From: Dirofilaria immitis
Taxonomy: Eukaryota; Nematoda; Chromadorea; Rhabditida; Onchocercidae
Reading direction: 5' to 3'
Assembly: GCA_024305405.1 (NCBI GenBank)
Contig: JAKNDB010000068.1
Coordinates: 558,001 to 622,000, forward strand
DNA: 64,000 bases
The position numbers and the translations under genes are program-made. Shown here in pieces: positions 13,561-26,852 of this stretch (position 1 is the stretch's first letter; every line of letters begins with the position of its first letter). The notes beneath the pieces were generated by a model that was not told the DNA's origin, made no database searches, and saw only the letters and a list, made by a program, of their open reading frames with translations.

Positions 13561-13802
13561 AATAGCAATATGCATCGATTATAATTATACTAATTTCTAT
13601 TCGGCATCGATTATAGTTATATTAATTTATATTCGTATATGATCATGATAAAAATTCTTAATATATTAATTTATATTCATATATGATCATTATAAAAATT
13701 TTCGATATATTAATCTATATTCGTATATGATCATAATAAAAATTCTCGATATATTGATTTATATTCATATATGATCATGATAAAAATTCTCGATATATTA
13801 CT
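13561..13802. repeat. 44-bp tandem repeat containing ATGATCAT
   Basis: Four copies of a 44-base unit (about 13618-13800), each containing TATATGATCATNATAAAAAT, preceded by a two-copy 33-base repeat beginning GCATCGATTATA. The copies differ by a few substitutions only, so the array is young. The palindromic ATGATCAT recurs in each unit. Confidence 0.9.
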
Positions 13803-15620
13803 CATTATTAATGATTTGATAAAATTTTTCTAAAAAATTATACTACTTCTGAAATTATTATATATAATCGAAAGTTGCGATATATTATGATTATTGATTG
13901 AACAATTAAATAATAAATAATAATTTATTTGTAGAAATTTTTCAACAATCTCAAATATAAAAAGTTTTTAAATTAAAATTTCTAAATTAAATTGTGAGTT
14001 GATAAAAAAAAAGTTTAATTTCTTTACAATTTAAACGAATGATAATTGTATGTTATTTAGCTGTTGAAAAATTCTTATCACTATACTGTTGAAACTTTTT
14101 TTTATCAGTAAGTGATACACATAATTTGATATATATATATATAATTTGAAAAAATGATGATTGCAAAATGGAAAAAATGAATGAAAGTTGCAAAAGGATT
14201 TTTGCATTTTTTTTTGGTGATATTTTTTTTTTTTGTCTATCTTAAGAAAAATATAAGCTTAGATGGAATTTTCTCAAATATGAACGATTTTTAATAAAAA
14301 TTAGAAAGCTAAAAAACAATGATTGGAAAATTTAAAAGAATGAATGAAATGATAATTGATGATTTATTGTTTCAATAAATCATCAATTATTCGATGAATT
14401 CAAAAGTTAAACTTATTTTTAATACTTTATTGAAAGAAAGAAAAAAATGAAAAAATTTATAATTTGAATTGTATAACTTAAATTTTTTTTCTTTATTATT
14501 AGTTAGTAATGAAATATTACTAACTAATAATAACAATAATTTTTAGGTAAAATTTTTTTATTATTTATAAGGTTATTTTTTGTTGTTTAATTTAAAAATA
14601 ACAAAATAATTATTATATTATTACTTTAAATATTGCTCCAAAAAAAAAAACAAAACAAAACAAAACAGGATATTTCTTAAAGAAGAGCAAAAAAAAAAAA
14701 CGATAGAAATAACTACTACGTTTTTCTCAAGAAAAAAAAAAAAGAAAAACGATAATAATTCAAATTAATTACTTAATGTTAGATGACACAACTGTACAAC
14801 AATTAGGGTCTTATTTGAAAAGAAAACAGGTAGTGATGACTTTTACTGTATATAGGATGGAATGTATTATAATTTGCTGTTTTTCGTATTACAATATTTT
14901 TTTCCGATACTTTACAAATAATAATTGAAAAATAAGAGAGAGAGAAAGAAAGAAAGAGAGAGAGAGAAAGAGAGACAGAGAGAGGTAAAAAAAAATAAAA
15001 TGAAAAACTGAATAATAGAAAAATTGAATGAGAAAAATTTTCAATTCATTTCATTTTTTTTTTTTTGCTACGATGACATTAAATGTCACCAAAACTCATT
15101 CATACATACATACATACATCTTATTGTATTAAAATTTTAAATTAAAGGACAAAATCGAAATGATATTATCCTTCCCACAATTATTATTTTTTTCAAAATA
15201 CATTATCAAAAAGGCAATATATTCATATTGAATATATATATGTCTGTGTGTGTGTGTGTGTATGCATGTGTGTGTATATGTGTGTGTGTATGTTTAAATA
15301 AACTTATAATTAATCATGATATATTAATTTACATTCATTATTTTTATATAAAATATGTTAATTTAGTTGTCCTCTAAATAAGTTTAAAGATGATGAATTG
15401 AATATGAAAAAAAAGCTAATCGAAATTGGATGAAATCGTTTTTAAATATTAATTGAAATAAATTGGATGGAAAATTAATTTGCTTTATTCAAAGCAATAA
15501 ACAACAATATGAAATATGACATACCCGTAAAATCTGCTGATAGCATATCAAATGACAACATCTGATACAATGATTATCGCTTTTTGAGCGATGAAATTGC
15601 GAACTGGAAATTGATAATAA
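13803..15620. other. Intergenic DNA with microsatellites
   Basis: No supportable gene. Contains a GA-rich run (14937-14985), poly-A/T tracts and a TG microsatellite at 15241-15290. Confidence 0.6.
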
Positions 15621-15622
15621 TT

Positions 15623-15836
15623 ATGAACATATCATTGCCAGTTAGATGTATGGATAATCTTGAAAATCAATCTTATTTGCAGGTGAGAAAATAATGGATT
15701 GATTGATAATTCCCGGATATCTCGTTTCAGGCTTGAAATAAAAACAATCTTGAATATTTCATTATCGTTGTCTATCTGTTTTATCCTTACTCTCCTCTTC
15801 GCTGCAATGATTTACCTTTCTAATTTGCATTTTTAG
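15623..15836 (+). CDS. Weak candidate small membrane peptide gene
   Basis: An ATG frame at 15623-15682 (MNISLPVRCMDNLENQSYLQ) ends exactly at a good donor CAG/GTGAGA. A 48-base stretch later, an acceptor TTTCAG opens 15731-15836 with a hydrophobic segment including SLSLSICFILTLLFAAMIYL before a stop at 15834-15836. The two parts are not in splice phase as written, so this needs an indel or a different junction. I recognise no family and it may be chance. Confidence 0.2.
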
Positions 15837-18800
15837 TAATTCATTGTAAATCTAAATAAGTGTAATTTTATCACTTTCAAAGATGGAAATTCTTTTTTTG
15901 TTATTTTAAAATCTATTGATTTCAAATCTTTTTTATTCAATTTAGCTTATATCTATTCAAGGGATGTATTAATTATAAATGAAATGAACTTTAACCTCAA
16001 ATGATTAGCATGTTTTGTGACTAAAATAGTTTCGTTGGTTATACATTATTGGCTTCAAATATCGGCAACTCTTGTCATCATCTTCTTTTGTTTCCATAAA
16101 TACAAATCGAAAATGAAAATGATGAAAGCAAAATGGACATGCCTAATTAAAAGTGTAAAATATTCAAAAAAAAGTAAACAAATAAATAAAATTAGGAAAA
16201 ATAAAAACTTAAATACAAATAAAATATGGGTATTTATATTTATAAAATGCTATTAAAATTAAAATTTTTTTATTCTTTTTGGAACAGAAAAATTCTCTTT
16301 GCAACGCACATGAAATGCTGAACAGTGCACCTTATTTAAAAGTTTGAATTTTATGTGATGAAAAGAAGAAAGAAACAAAATTTTCATCTTATCAACTAAA
16401 CAATTATTATTGATATAAATTTAGTAATAATGAATTTTTAATTTTTGCAAAAATTTACACGCAATTTTATTTACCTATTTATTATGATAAATTGTTAAAT
16501 TGCAACTTATCAGATTATATAGCAATATATAAATATATATATATATATATTAGTGCAAAAATAAAAACTTCAAAAAATATCAGACAAAATTGATAATTTT
16601 ATGTATGAATTTTTTTAAAAAACTATATTTTGATATTAATCGAAATTGACATTTTATTTTTTTCTTTTTTTAAAAATAAAAATGAAAGACAAAGCATATA
16701 GAGTAGTACAAATCATCTACGATCACTTAATGATAATAATTGATCGACTGATCAATATTTTGCTGCAATTTGTTTGTACGCAATTATCATAAGTTTTTTT
16801 TTATTGTTTTCGCTAAAAAAAAAAATTGCTTCATAAAGCTATAGCTATTGTTTTTAATGGAATAAAATATAATTTTCAGTTGTAATAAATTATTTTTTTG
16901 TTTTTCGAAAAATTTACAATTTTAAAATTTATCAAAAAAAAAGTAAAGTAATAAAATCTAATAAATGAATATTGAAAGATTATCAATGAAAACTTCATGT
17001 AAAACTTAATTTGAAAAAATATTGAAAAATTAAAATGTAATTAAAAATCATTTTTCTTTCTTTTTTCCCTCCAACCCCCAAAAATAATTTTAACTTACAT
17101 TCTCGACGAAATGTTCAAACTGATACAAATTTAAATTTCAAAATTATTTTTTCTTTCTTAACTTCGTTAATTTTCAATGATCGATAGGATTTTATTTCAT
17201 TTAATTATATTCAATTCAGTTTAATGATACTAATCGGTCACACTCGCTTTTTTTCTTTTTTTAAATCAATCTTTTCTTAAAATTTCACTTTTTTTTAATT
17301 TTCTAATAAAATTTCTTTTTCAAAATTTTTCGATAGATGATTGTTGTTGTTGCTCGAACGTTAGGGATATAGTAACAACTTTTTTTTTTTTTTTAATCAA
17401 AATAAACTAAATTATTATAAGCAATTATCATCTATGATTTGATTAAATTAAAAATGCATACAAATTTTGATTTAAAAAAAAAGAAAAAAGGTACTATATT
17501 AAAAAGTTGCTCATCCTTTTATCATTTATCATTTGAAATTTTAGCAATAAAGCTTATCAAATTATTTGCATATCAGTGTTAAACATTTCATCAAATATTT
17601 TTAACAAACCCGATTACGATCGAATAAAATTTGATTCAATTTATGAAAAATTTACTCATTAAAGTCTTTGCCATCTTACAACAATGAAATAATTAAATTT
17701 AATTTTCTAAATTTCGCTAAAAAAAAAAAAATTACTCTCATTGTTTTGTTGTAATAAAATGACTTATTTAACAATACTAAATTCTATAAAATTAGTTAAA
17801 AATATAATAGTAAAAAAGGTCGAATTTTTTTGAGAATGATTGAAAGAAACTATAAATTCCTACGATTGCAAAGTATAGCGGAACATACAACTAATCATAA
17901 ACATAGCAACTATAATTGATCATTGATAAAAAATAAGAATGTTGCACTATGAAAAAAAAAACAAAATAAGATGAAAACTTTCCATCTTCTACAAATCAAA
18001 AGAAAAAAGTTTCTGGAAATTTTGAAGCGATCGCTTAATTAAATTTCAAAATATCACTAAAATTCTTTTCATTTTTGATAACTAAGCTTGAATAATAATA
18101 TTTATCATCGATTTGGTGCTATTTATTATTGCTAATTAGTATTATTATATTATCATTTTTCTATTTATTATTTTTATTATTCCTTATTAAAATTCCTAGC
18201 AAATATATTTCATGAAAAAATGAAAAAAAGTTAATAAATTTTTTTGAGCAGTTTTTTAGTAGCAAAATTTGGTAATAAGAAATTTCTGAAAATTTCATTT
18301 TTTTTTCGATTCTTTACGTTGAATATTTAAGTAATCCAGAATTCTGAATAGATAACAATTTTTTTAAAAAAATAAACTTAAAAATAATAATTATTATTAT
18401 TACATTGTCGTTTTAAATTTTATTGAAAACGAATAGTTGAAATTGACAAATTCATTCTGCTAAAAAAAAACCCGATTAATTAAATTTCCTAAATAAATAA
18501 TGAAATTTTGCTTTCGTTAAATAGAAGCAAACAAAAAAGAAAAATTTTTATAGTCGAAATTTGTTCAAATTATTGAATTGAAGCTTATAATTACTAACAT
18601 TTGTTTAACAAAATATTTCAACAAAACATCATAAAACCTCAAAATATAGTAAATTACGTAAATATATGAATGAATAATTAAGTACATATTCGTTTGCCAT
18701 ATTTTGTTTCATTCAAATTAATAAAAAAATTGATAAAATTTTTTTCCATTAGCATTGATCAACAAAAATATAACATTAAGCAATAAAAATTACATTATTA

Positions 18801-21800
18801 TAAATAAGAAAAAAAATTTTTTTTAAATTAATTTTTATTTTAAATTGTTACAAAATTTCCTTTCAATTAGAAAAGAAAAATATTTAAAACGTAAAATTCA
18901 ATATGCTTATAATTTTACCATTTGAATTCAATTTTATTTGCGTATATTTCTAACAAAAAAAAAAAAGAAAAATGACAAATTTTCTTCAAATCATATTGAC
19001 ATTCCTATTTGCATCAAACAAAAATAATATGCATTTCGAATTTTTGATAATATTTTTAAATACTATTGATAAGTGAAAAAAGAAAAATATTGAAAGAAAA
19101 TGATTTATATGATAAATTTTGATAGTAATATGATTGATTTATATGATAAATTTTGATAGTAATATGATAAGTTTTGATAATAATTAGTGACAATAATTTC
19201 AATTAATAATTAGTGACAACATAATTTTGATTAATAATTTATTTAATTTTTCACTTTAATTAATAATCAAATTAACTAAAAATGAAAAATTTTCTTTTTA
19301 AACAAAATTATTGAGATTTTAATAAACTATCAAATGATAAAAAATATAATCCAATTATTAATTTAATAAAAAATTTAATAAATCTGAATTTATAACTTAG
19401 AAAAAAAAATTGCGACAAAAACAATTTATAGAATCATTTCACTTTTTCTTGCAAAAAAAGCGAAATTTGATTTTTGCATTTATTCAAAAAACTTTTGATA
19501 CTTAAATCTTATTTTTTTATTTATTTTCACATTAAAAATTCGTTTAATTAATATTTCAGATATGCTGAAATATCTTGAAAAACTTCGTCGTATTATGAAA
19601 TTTTTGATGCAAAAGAGAAGAAACCGATTTGCTGGAAAGGCATCTGGGAAAAGTGAAAATTAATTTTTTTTTTTTAAGTGATCAAACCCATTTTTATCCG
19701 GTTAATCAATTATTTTATACAAATATATGATTTGAATGGATTTTGGAAAAAATAAAAATAATTGCTTTTTTACTTTTATTTAGCAATTCATTAAATTGTA
19801 AAATGGTTGTAATTAAAATAGTAATTATTTTAAATGATTAAATATTTCGCATTTTACCTATTTAAAATTTCATTTCATTTAGAAAACAATGGAACTTTCA
19901 TCAAATAAAAGTTATTGCTATATAAAAATTTAACTTTCAAAAATTTTTAATATATGTAGGGAATTTTTTTGAATTACAATAAAAAAGAAAGAACGTTATG
20001 AAGGGAAAAAATAAATTTGAATTAAAAATTATTTTTGAAATTCTTGATAAACTACTAACATTTTCTAGCTTATCAATTGATGATAAACATTTGAACTCTC
20101 ATCATATCATTTGTAAGTCGAACGTTGCTATATTTTTATGCTATTAAAATTTTCAATTTCTTAAAATTTCTTTTTGATTTAATAAACCTTTTTTTTGTTA
20201 GAATATTTACAGAATTAATAAATACATTGATCTGTAGATAAAACAGAAATGAGGCGATAAATTTCGATCTATTCTGATAGGATAAGTACAATTTATTCTA
20301 TGGTTACAACAGCTAAATGGAAAAATGAATTTTAGTCGAGAAAAAAAAGAATGAAATTAAAATATAAATAATAAATGATATCTAATTAAAACAAGAAAAT
20401 TCACAATTAATGATTAATGAATTTTTTTCTTCTATCTCCTAAAAAAAGTTACTTTTTCAATTGTGAATTCTTTGCAAGTTGAAATCATTCTTTCAAAACA
20501 AACCATTCATTTATTTAAAAATTCAGTGCTGCAAAAATAGTATTGGGTTTTAAAAATTCATTTATGCCTCTGCGATCAAAAAAAAATAACAAAAGTTAAA
20601 TTTTCCAAAAAAAAGTTAAAAGTATAAATAATTTTCTAACAAATCAAATTATTTCTTATTTTTTAACATAATTTTTTTGTGATATTTCTTCATTGCATAT
20701 ACATATACATGTGTATAAGCATTTAATACAATTTAAAATTATATGAATATAAAAACATTTTGTTAATTTAGTAAATTAAATGAACTTAATTTAATAATAT
20801 ATATACGTATAATTTATTCATCACTTTTATGATCATGTATATTGATGAGAAATAAATATATTGATTGATATATATATCAAAAAAAAATTAATTCAAAATT
20901 TGAATTATTTGAATGTAATGCTCGTGGAACAAAATTTTTACAATTTATGATATTTCTTTTTTTTAATTGCATTTTTAGAAATTTTTACCGATTTTCGTTT
21001 TTTTTTTTTAATAAATTTGTCTGACAAAATGTTTAAAACAGCAGCAGCAATAAACAATGGAAAAAAAAGAAATAGTGCAAAACGAGATTTGAAACTATTT
21101 ACCTGATAAATATTTAATAGACAAAAAGAAGTGTAAATAATGAGTACGAAAATTCTTGAATTTATTTCTTTTTTTGCAATAATTCGAAAATACAAAGGAG
21201 AAGAAAAAGAAACAAAAGAACGAAAATTATTTTAATTGATAAGATTACTAAAAATGCAATTAAAAAAAATTTAAAGGAAATAATAGAAACATTTTGTCGA
21301 ATATTTTGAAAAGTGATAAATGACTATCATTTCATCATTTTGTTTATATGTATTGTTTGCTTTCACGTCATATCATAGTCATACGTGAAAATAAGCGTAC
21401 GAAAAAAACGTAAGCTTAGTTTTCGTTTTTCTGTTTTGATCATAAATTTATCAGTTGTCTTGATCATTTATATCAGGAATTGTTCATCAAGTGATTCATT
21501 GTTAGCAATCACTTAATCCTTTGATTTATATCTTTTGTGAAAAATTTTCCAGAACATTTTCCAGAATTCTACGCCAAATTCTATTTCTTTGATGGATGCG
21601 AACGGAGACTCTACTTCTGAGCTAATTTTGATTTTATTAAAATTATTTCAAAACGAAAATTTTGCTATTGCAATCACTGAAATTCTTTATTATGATTCTG
21701 AAGAAGATTCGAAGAATCTGACAATCGAATTAAAAAGGAAACTTTTTATAAATAAATCTTTCTTGGCACTTTTGCCAAGATATTAAGTTGGCTTGCTCTC

Positions 21801-22028
21801 ATCCAGATCTGTTGTTTGTTGACAATTTTTGGCTTTGATTATTTAAAAATACTTGATATAATGATCTTCCAATAAGTTTGCAATTGATAATGATTAAAAC
21901 TTCTTGTTATATCAAAGAAATTCCAGGATTTTCTTTTCAAATATTGCTTCAAGCATACCTTCGATGATTACAGTTTTGATATCTTTCAGTAATTATTAAA
22001 AAATTTACAGCTTGAAATAATGTAAAAT
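15837..22028. other. Gene desert, AT-rich
   Basis: Very AT-rich with many A and T tracts. A short direct repeat with unit GATTTATATGATAAATTTTG occurs near 19098-19165. The frames at 16017-16256 (hydrophobic stretch, no ATG) and 21589-21786 (65 codons, acceptor-like TTTTCCAG upstream) are unsupported beyond being open. At 19561-19662 an ATG directly follows ATTTCAG and opens a 33-residue basic peptide (KRRNRF near its C-terminal end), which is noted but not called. Confidence 0.5.
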
Positions 22029-22618
22029 TCATATTGTCGCGAACAAATTGCGAAAGATTCTCAGAATAAAAGAAAACGCGACCATTACTAAAATCGCGAA
22101 AAGAACACGAAAATCAGAGAAGTCAGCGATCCCTTTGTGTTGGATCTCATAAGAGTATATGTTGTATGTGCGCATTTACTGGACAATGCAAGATATAAGC
22201 TGAAAATTGTTTCGCCTTTGTGTATGAGCTGTAATTCCCATTCTCTTGGAAAGCCATCTTTATTCTTATATTCACAACCATCCCAGGACCGACCATACCA
22301 GGTTCCAAAACCGCTGTAAAAAATATGCTTCTCAAGGCGGTTAGGCTTTATTTAAATCTCATTTTCCTGTAGGTGTTATCGTCATTAAAATTGGTTTTAA
22401 AATCATTGAATTTATATATTGTTCTTGTAATTGCTGAGTTTGTTAATGTATTGTCATGTTATCACGATAAAAGTTTAATTACCTAAATTTGAGATTAGTG
22501 TCTTTGGATTTGTCTTTGGCAACAATTGAAGCTTAAGCGAAGATAAAGAATTTGCAACTCTGTCTACCTTGTTGCAACACAAAGCAAAGAAAACAACGAA
22601 GAATTCTTCACTACACAT
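22029..22618 (-). CDS. Probable small membrane protein, last exon (partial model)
   Basis: On the minus strand an acceptor TTTTTTACAG at 22314-22323 opens a protein-like frame from 22313, beginning GFGTWYGRSWDGCEYKNKDG and rich in Trp and Cys. It continues with SSKCAHTTYTLMRS and then stops at 22088-22090. If one T is added to the run near 22115-22118 the frame instead continues into a strongly hydrophobic stretch (VLFAILVMVAFSFIL) with a basic end and stops at 22029-22031, as in a type I membrane protein. A possible first exon with donor at 22567 (22568-22618) is hydrophobic. I recognise no family; the join of the two exons is inference. Confidence 0.4.
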
Positions 22619-22679
22619 ATAATAATTTGATTAGAACCAAATTCTGATCAATACATCAGATAATTTCATTGATCAGTCA

Positions 22680-23225
22680 AATGTCAAATCTTTATGAAAA
22701 TATCAACAAAAATATAATTAAAATTTTGTTTCAACAAAAATATAATTAAAAATATATTTTATAAATATTTTATATATATATATATCCATATATGAAGTGA
22801 CATTTTATAAAAATATCAACAAAAATATAATTAAAAATATATTTTATAAATATTTTATATATATATCCATATATGAAGTGACATTTTATAAAAATATATT
22901 TTTGATTATGAATAAAGTCTTCTAATAACTTGGAAAATAAATAAATGATGCAAAAAAAAGAAATAATTATCTTATATGAGAAATTTTTAAAACGAATAAT
23001 TTTGATGGTAAATTAGCTTAAATTTTAAGGTGTATTTTAGTGAAATATCAAATGTTGCATTCATCATATATGTATATATATTTAAATGTTAGAAGTGACA
23101 TTTTATAAATATTTTATATATATATATATCCATATATGAAGTGACATTTTATATATATATCCATATATGTATATATATTTAAATGTTAGAAGTGACATTT
23201 TATAAATATTTTAAATAAAGATTTC
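22680..23225. repeat. Interspersed direct repeats with CCATATATGAAGTGACATTT
   Basis: A unit of about 100 bases (ATCAACAAAAATATAATTAA followed by ATTTTATAAATATTTTATAT and CCATATATGAAGTGACATTT) occurs twice at 22700-22890. A related, rearranged form occurs at 23085-23215. These are local duplications with AT dinucleotide length variation. Confidence 0.85.
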
Positions 23226-24314
23226 TGGAATTTTTTGTATATTTTTTTCTCGGCAAACTTATATATATAATAATTGAGATAATAATAACATTGCATTCAT
23301 TTGCTTTTTTTTCAAAATTAATGAACGGAATTTTTTCGAATGCAATTCCAGGAGTGATCGTAAAATTGCGAATTTTACAATTATGAAATTAAAATCATTA
23401 CCGATCAATATCTATTTCATTTTATTTAATGGTTTTGCAAATTCGCTTCGACAAAGTTGGCGCAAATAATTAGGATATATTTAGAAGTTGTAGGAATGCG
23501 AGAATTTATCTGTTAAAATTTTAAATCCTTGATAAGAATATCCTCTTGAAAAATGCGAAAAAAAGCCGATGAAATTATGAACAGGTTATAATATAATCGA
23601 AAAATGATAGCTTCAAGGCAATTAATAGTTTACAAATTAATTAAAATATTGATAAAATTTTAAAAGAAATTGACAGCTTTTCAGGCAATAAGTTTTTTTA
23701 ATAGATAAATATTCGTTTATGAACAGAAAATTTTTAAAAATTTTAAAAGTATTTTATTTCAGTATCAGGTATGATTATCAGATAGATGAGAGAAGAGTGG
23801 AATGAGGGAAGCAAAAATGATTTTCGTTGGAGAAGATGGATAGATGTTTTTCCGCTTTAGTTACTTGGCTGATTTAACTTTTTCAAGATGAAATTGGAAT
23901 GTGGCAAAACTGGAAATAACTTTTCGAGAAAAAGTAAAAGTGAGAAAAAAATTTTGCGGACAAATTCAACAACCCATCCTTCAGAAAAAAAACATTATTC
24001 AAGCGGTCAAATTAAATGACAGAGATAGGGTGTGTAACTATTTTAGGTCTAGATGATTTTGAACAGTTAAAATATCAAATAATCCAGAATGAGACAAGAA
24101 AAGTGTGTGATAATTTGAGGAGGTGTGGTAAAGTTCTGTTATACAGCTGGTTGATTGGGTACTTAAAGGATGCGACAACGCTTGAATCGTATCATTTCGC
24201 CTTGTCACATATTACCCCTTTTCGAAAGTCAAGAAAGTTTTGTTTGTGTTTGTTTGCAATACAAGGCTTTCGCCCATCTTCTATCAAATAATAACAAAAA
24301 AATCAGAATTAAAA
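23226..24314. other. Upstream region of the collagen gene
   Basis: No exon is supported. The frame 24016-24291 is open for 91 codons but runs into the collagen 5' region and resembles no family; GC content rises here as expected for a promoter. No defined element can be assigned. Confidence 0.4.
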
Positions 24315-26852
24315 ATGGAAGTGCAAAATCGGATTAAAGCCTATAAATTTGTCGCTTATTCTGCGGTAACCTTTAGCATTGTTGCTGTATTATCAGTATG
24401 CATTACGCTTCCAATGATTTATAATTATATCCATCATGTCAGGCGACAAATGCATAACGAAATTGCATTCTGCAAGGTTTGTCAATTCTCTCCCTTATCC
24501 CTTATCATTTAGTCCTTTTTTTTGTTTTATCACTTATATTCATTAATTTCATTTATTATTTCATTTCCTTTAATGAATTTTTTCTTTTCTTTGTCATTAT
24601 TTTATCCTAATTATATGATAGACTAAAAATTATTTTGTTCATAGATGATAATAGATGATAATTTAATAATTTTCATAATTTTGATAAAAATATATTATTA
24701 GTCTAATATTTGAATTATTCTTTATTTTCATGAAAAAATTTATAATTTTTTAATAGCAAAATTTAGCGATAAGAAATTCCGAAAATTTCATCTTTTTCTT
24801 CGATTCTTTTCGTTGAATGTTTAAGTGGCCCATAATTATGAATTTTATAGAAAAAAAAGATGACATTTTAAAATTACGATAACATTCAACTCGCGTAAAC
24901 CGATTAAGAAACGACCATCGTCACACCGTTACAAACAACAATATGTACTTTCGGTGGCTTCCGAAAATTGCAGTCGTTTTTTTGTCAACGATTTCCATAC
25001 TTTCCACTCTCCAAATTTTCATTTATATGAGTGGGAATAAGAAAATTGAAAAATTTTCGCCTTTTTTTTCAGTAATTTTAATCCATTTTATCAAAATTTC
25101 TAATATAACTTCTACTTCAAAAAATAAATTTAGACTCTACAGTAATAGCAGGGCATTACTGTAATAATAGGTCCACAGTAACAACAAAATTTACAATAAT
25201 GTTAGATTTTAAAATACCAGTAGCTTTATAATTTATTTAATTTTCATTTTGCTTTTTATTGATAATTCCATTCCATTCTTACATCTAATCTTTTCATAGC
25301 TAGGGATGAAAAAAGATTTTCCAGTTTTTCTAAACTTATTTAGTAAAATTTTTATGGCGTTTTAATTTTTGCCTTAATATTTTGAAATTTTCATAGCTTT
25401 TTTTGCGATAATATCTTATCATTCGATAAATTTTAGATGTATCATCTAATAAAAAGTTAAATATTTTATTTCATAGCTAAAAAAAAAGATTTTGAATTTT
25501 TTTCAAAATTTATTGTCATTCATGATCGCGTGATAGCTAATTTTTAGTCCTATACTGTATGGGATTATTTTTATGAATCTGAAAATTTATTTTTGAATAT
25601 GATGTAATTTTTAATTTATTAATTTTGCAATAATGTTTCAAAAATTACTCTTAATATTATTGCAGAAAAGGGAAATCTTGCAGGTTTTCAAGAATGTTTT
25701 AAAGATAATTTTGATGGAATAGTTCATTTTTGAATTAAAAATTCATCATTCTTTTTTCTTAAAATTTTTGTGAAGTCTAACTCTGAAAGTAATTGCTTTT
25801 AAATTATGTGCCAATAATGCTTCAATATTCTTCCATTCGATTCTATTTACAGCAATTACATTGCAAATTCCATTTTATAATTGGAAAAAAATTGCAGAAT
25901 TTTGATGATTAGATTTCATTCATTTTGAGAAATTTGGTAAAATAGCTAAGATAGTTTTTCCAAAAATTTTCTTTAAATTTATTAATTTTCTTCAAATCAT
26001 TCAAAAATTGTGTCATTTTTAGCAATCCGCAAAAGAAACTTGGACAGATGTAGAACGACTCGAACAGTCTCCAATTGTTGGACACAACCGGACGGCTCGT
26101 CAAGCAAATCGATGTGAAGGTTGCTGTATTACGGGCCCAGCCGGTCCTAGGGACCGCCAGGTAGACCTGGTAAACCGGGTAAACCTGGATCACCAGGCCT
26201 TCCAGGTAATCCTGGTAGACCACCACCACAACCATGTGAGCCTGTTACTGCACCACCATGCAAACCATGCCCGCCTGGACCACCTGGACCGCAAGGACCA
26301 CCAGGACCACGAGGAGATCCAGGAATAGATGGTGTGCCAGGAGAACCGGGTCAAGATGGATTACCAGGCGAAGCTGGACCACAAGGCGAACAAGGACCGG
26401 CTGGTACACCAGGACCTGCTGGACCAAATGGACCACCGGGAGAAAATGCGCCAGATGAACCACTTCAACGTGGTCCACCAGGAGAAGCAGGTTAGCGATT
26501 AGGAATCATGAAAATAAAAATATTACTATGAATCATTAAAAATCTCAATTGATATAACAATAGAGTATTATCAAATAAAAGTGAACAAACTAATAATTGT
26601 CAATACTATTTTTAAGGAGATCAAGGACCACAAGGACCAACCGGACCACCTGGACAACCAGGACAAGATGGAGCAGCTGGACCACCAGGACCACCAGGTC
26701 TACCTGGCGCAGATGGACAACCTGGAGCAGATGGTCAACCTGGTGCACCAGGTCCACAAGGACCACCAGGAAAAGCTGGCGAACGGGGTGTATGTCCAAA
26801 ATATTGTGCCATCGATGGTGGTGTATTCTTCGAAGATGGTACAAGACGTTAA
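24315..26852 (+). CDS. Cuticle collagen
   Basis: Structural collagen secreted by the hypodermis into the cuticle. Three exons: 24315-24476, 26023-26490 and 26617-26852, about 289 residues. Exon 1 holds the nematode cuticle collagen N-terminal domain with its membrane segment ([20 protein letters not shown]). Exon 2 has a proprotein-convertase-like site ([10 protein letters not shown]), a CEGCC cluster, then Gly-X-Y repeats with Cys-containing interruptions ([16 protein letters not shown]). Exon 3 carries a second Gly-X-Y block and ends [16 protein letters not shown], a C-terminal tail typical of some cuticle collagens. A one-base loss in the G run at 26150-26152 breaks the frame just after GPAGPR; adding a G restores unbroken Gly-X-Y. 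Intron 1 is unusually long, about 1.5 kb. Confidence 0.93.

Noticed and set aside
24016..24291. 91-codon open frame upstream of the collagen
   Set aside because: No splice or homology support, and it overlaps the probable collagen promoter and 5' untranslated region.
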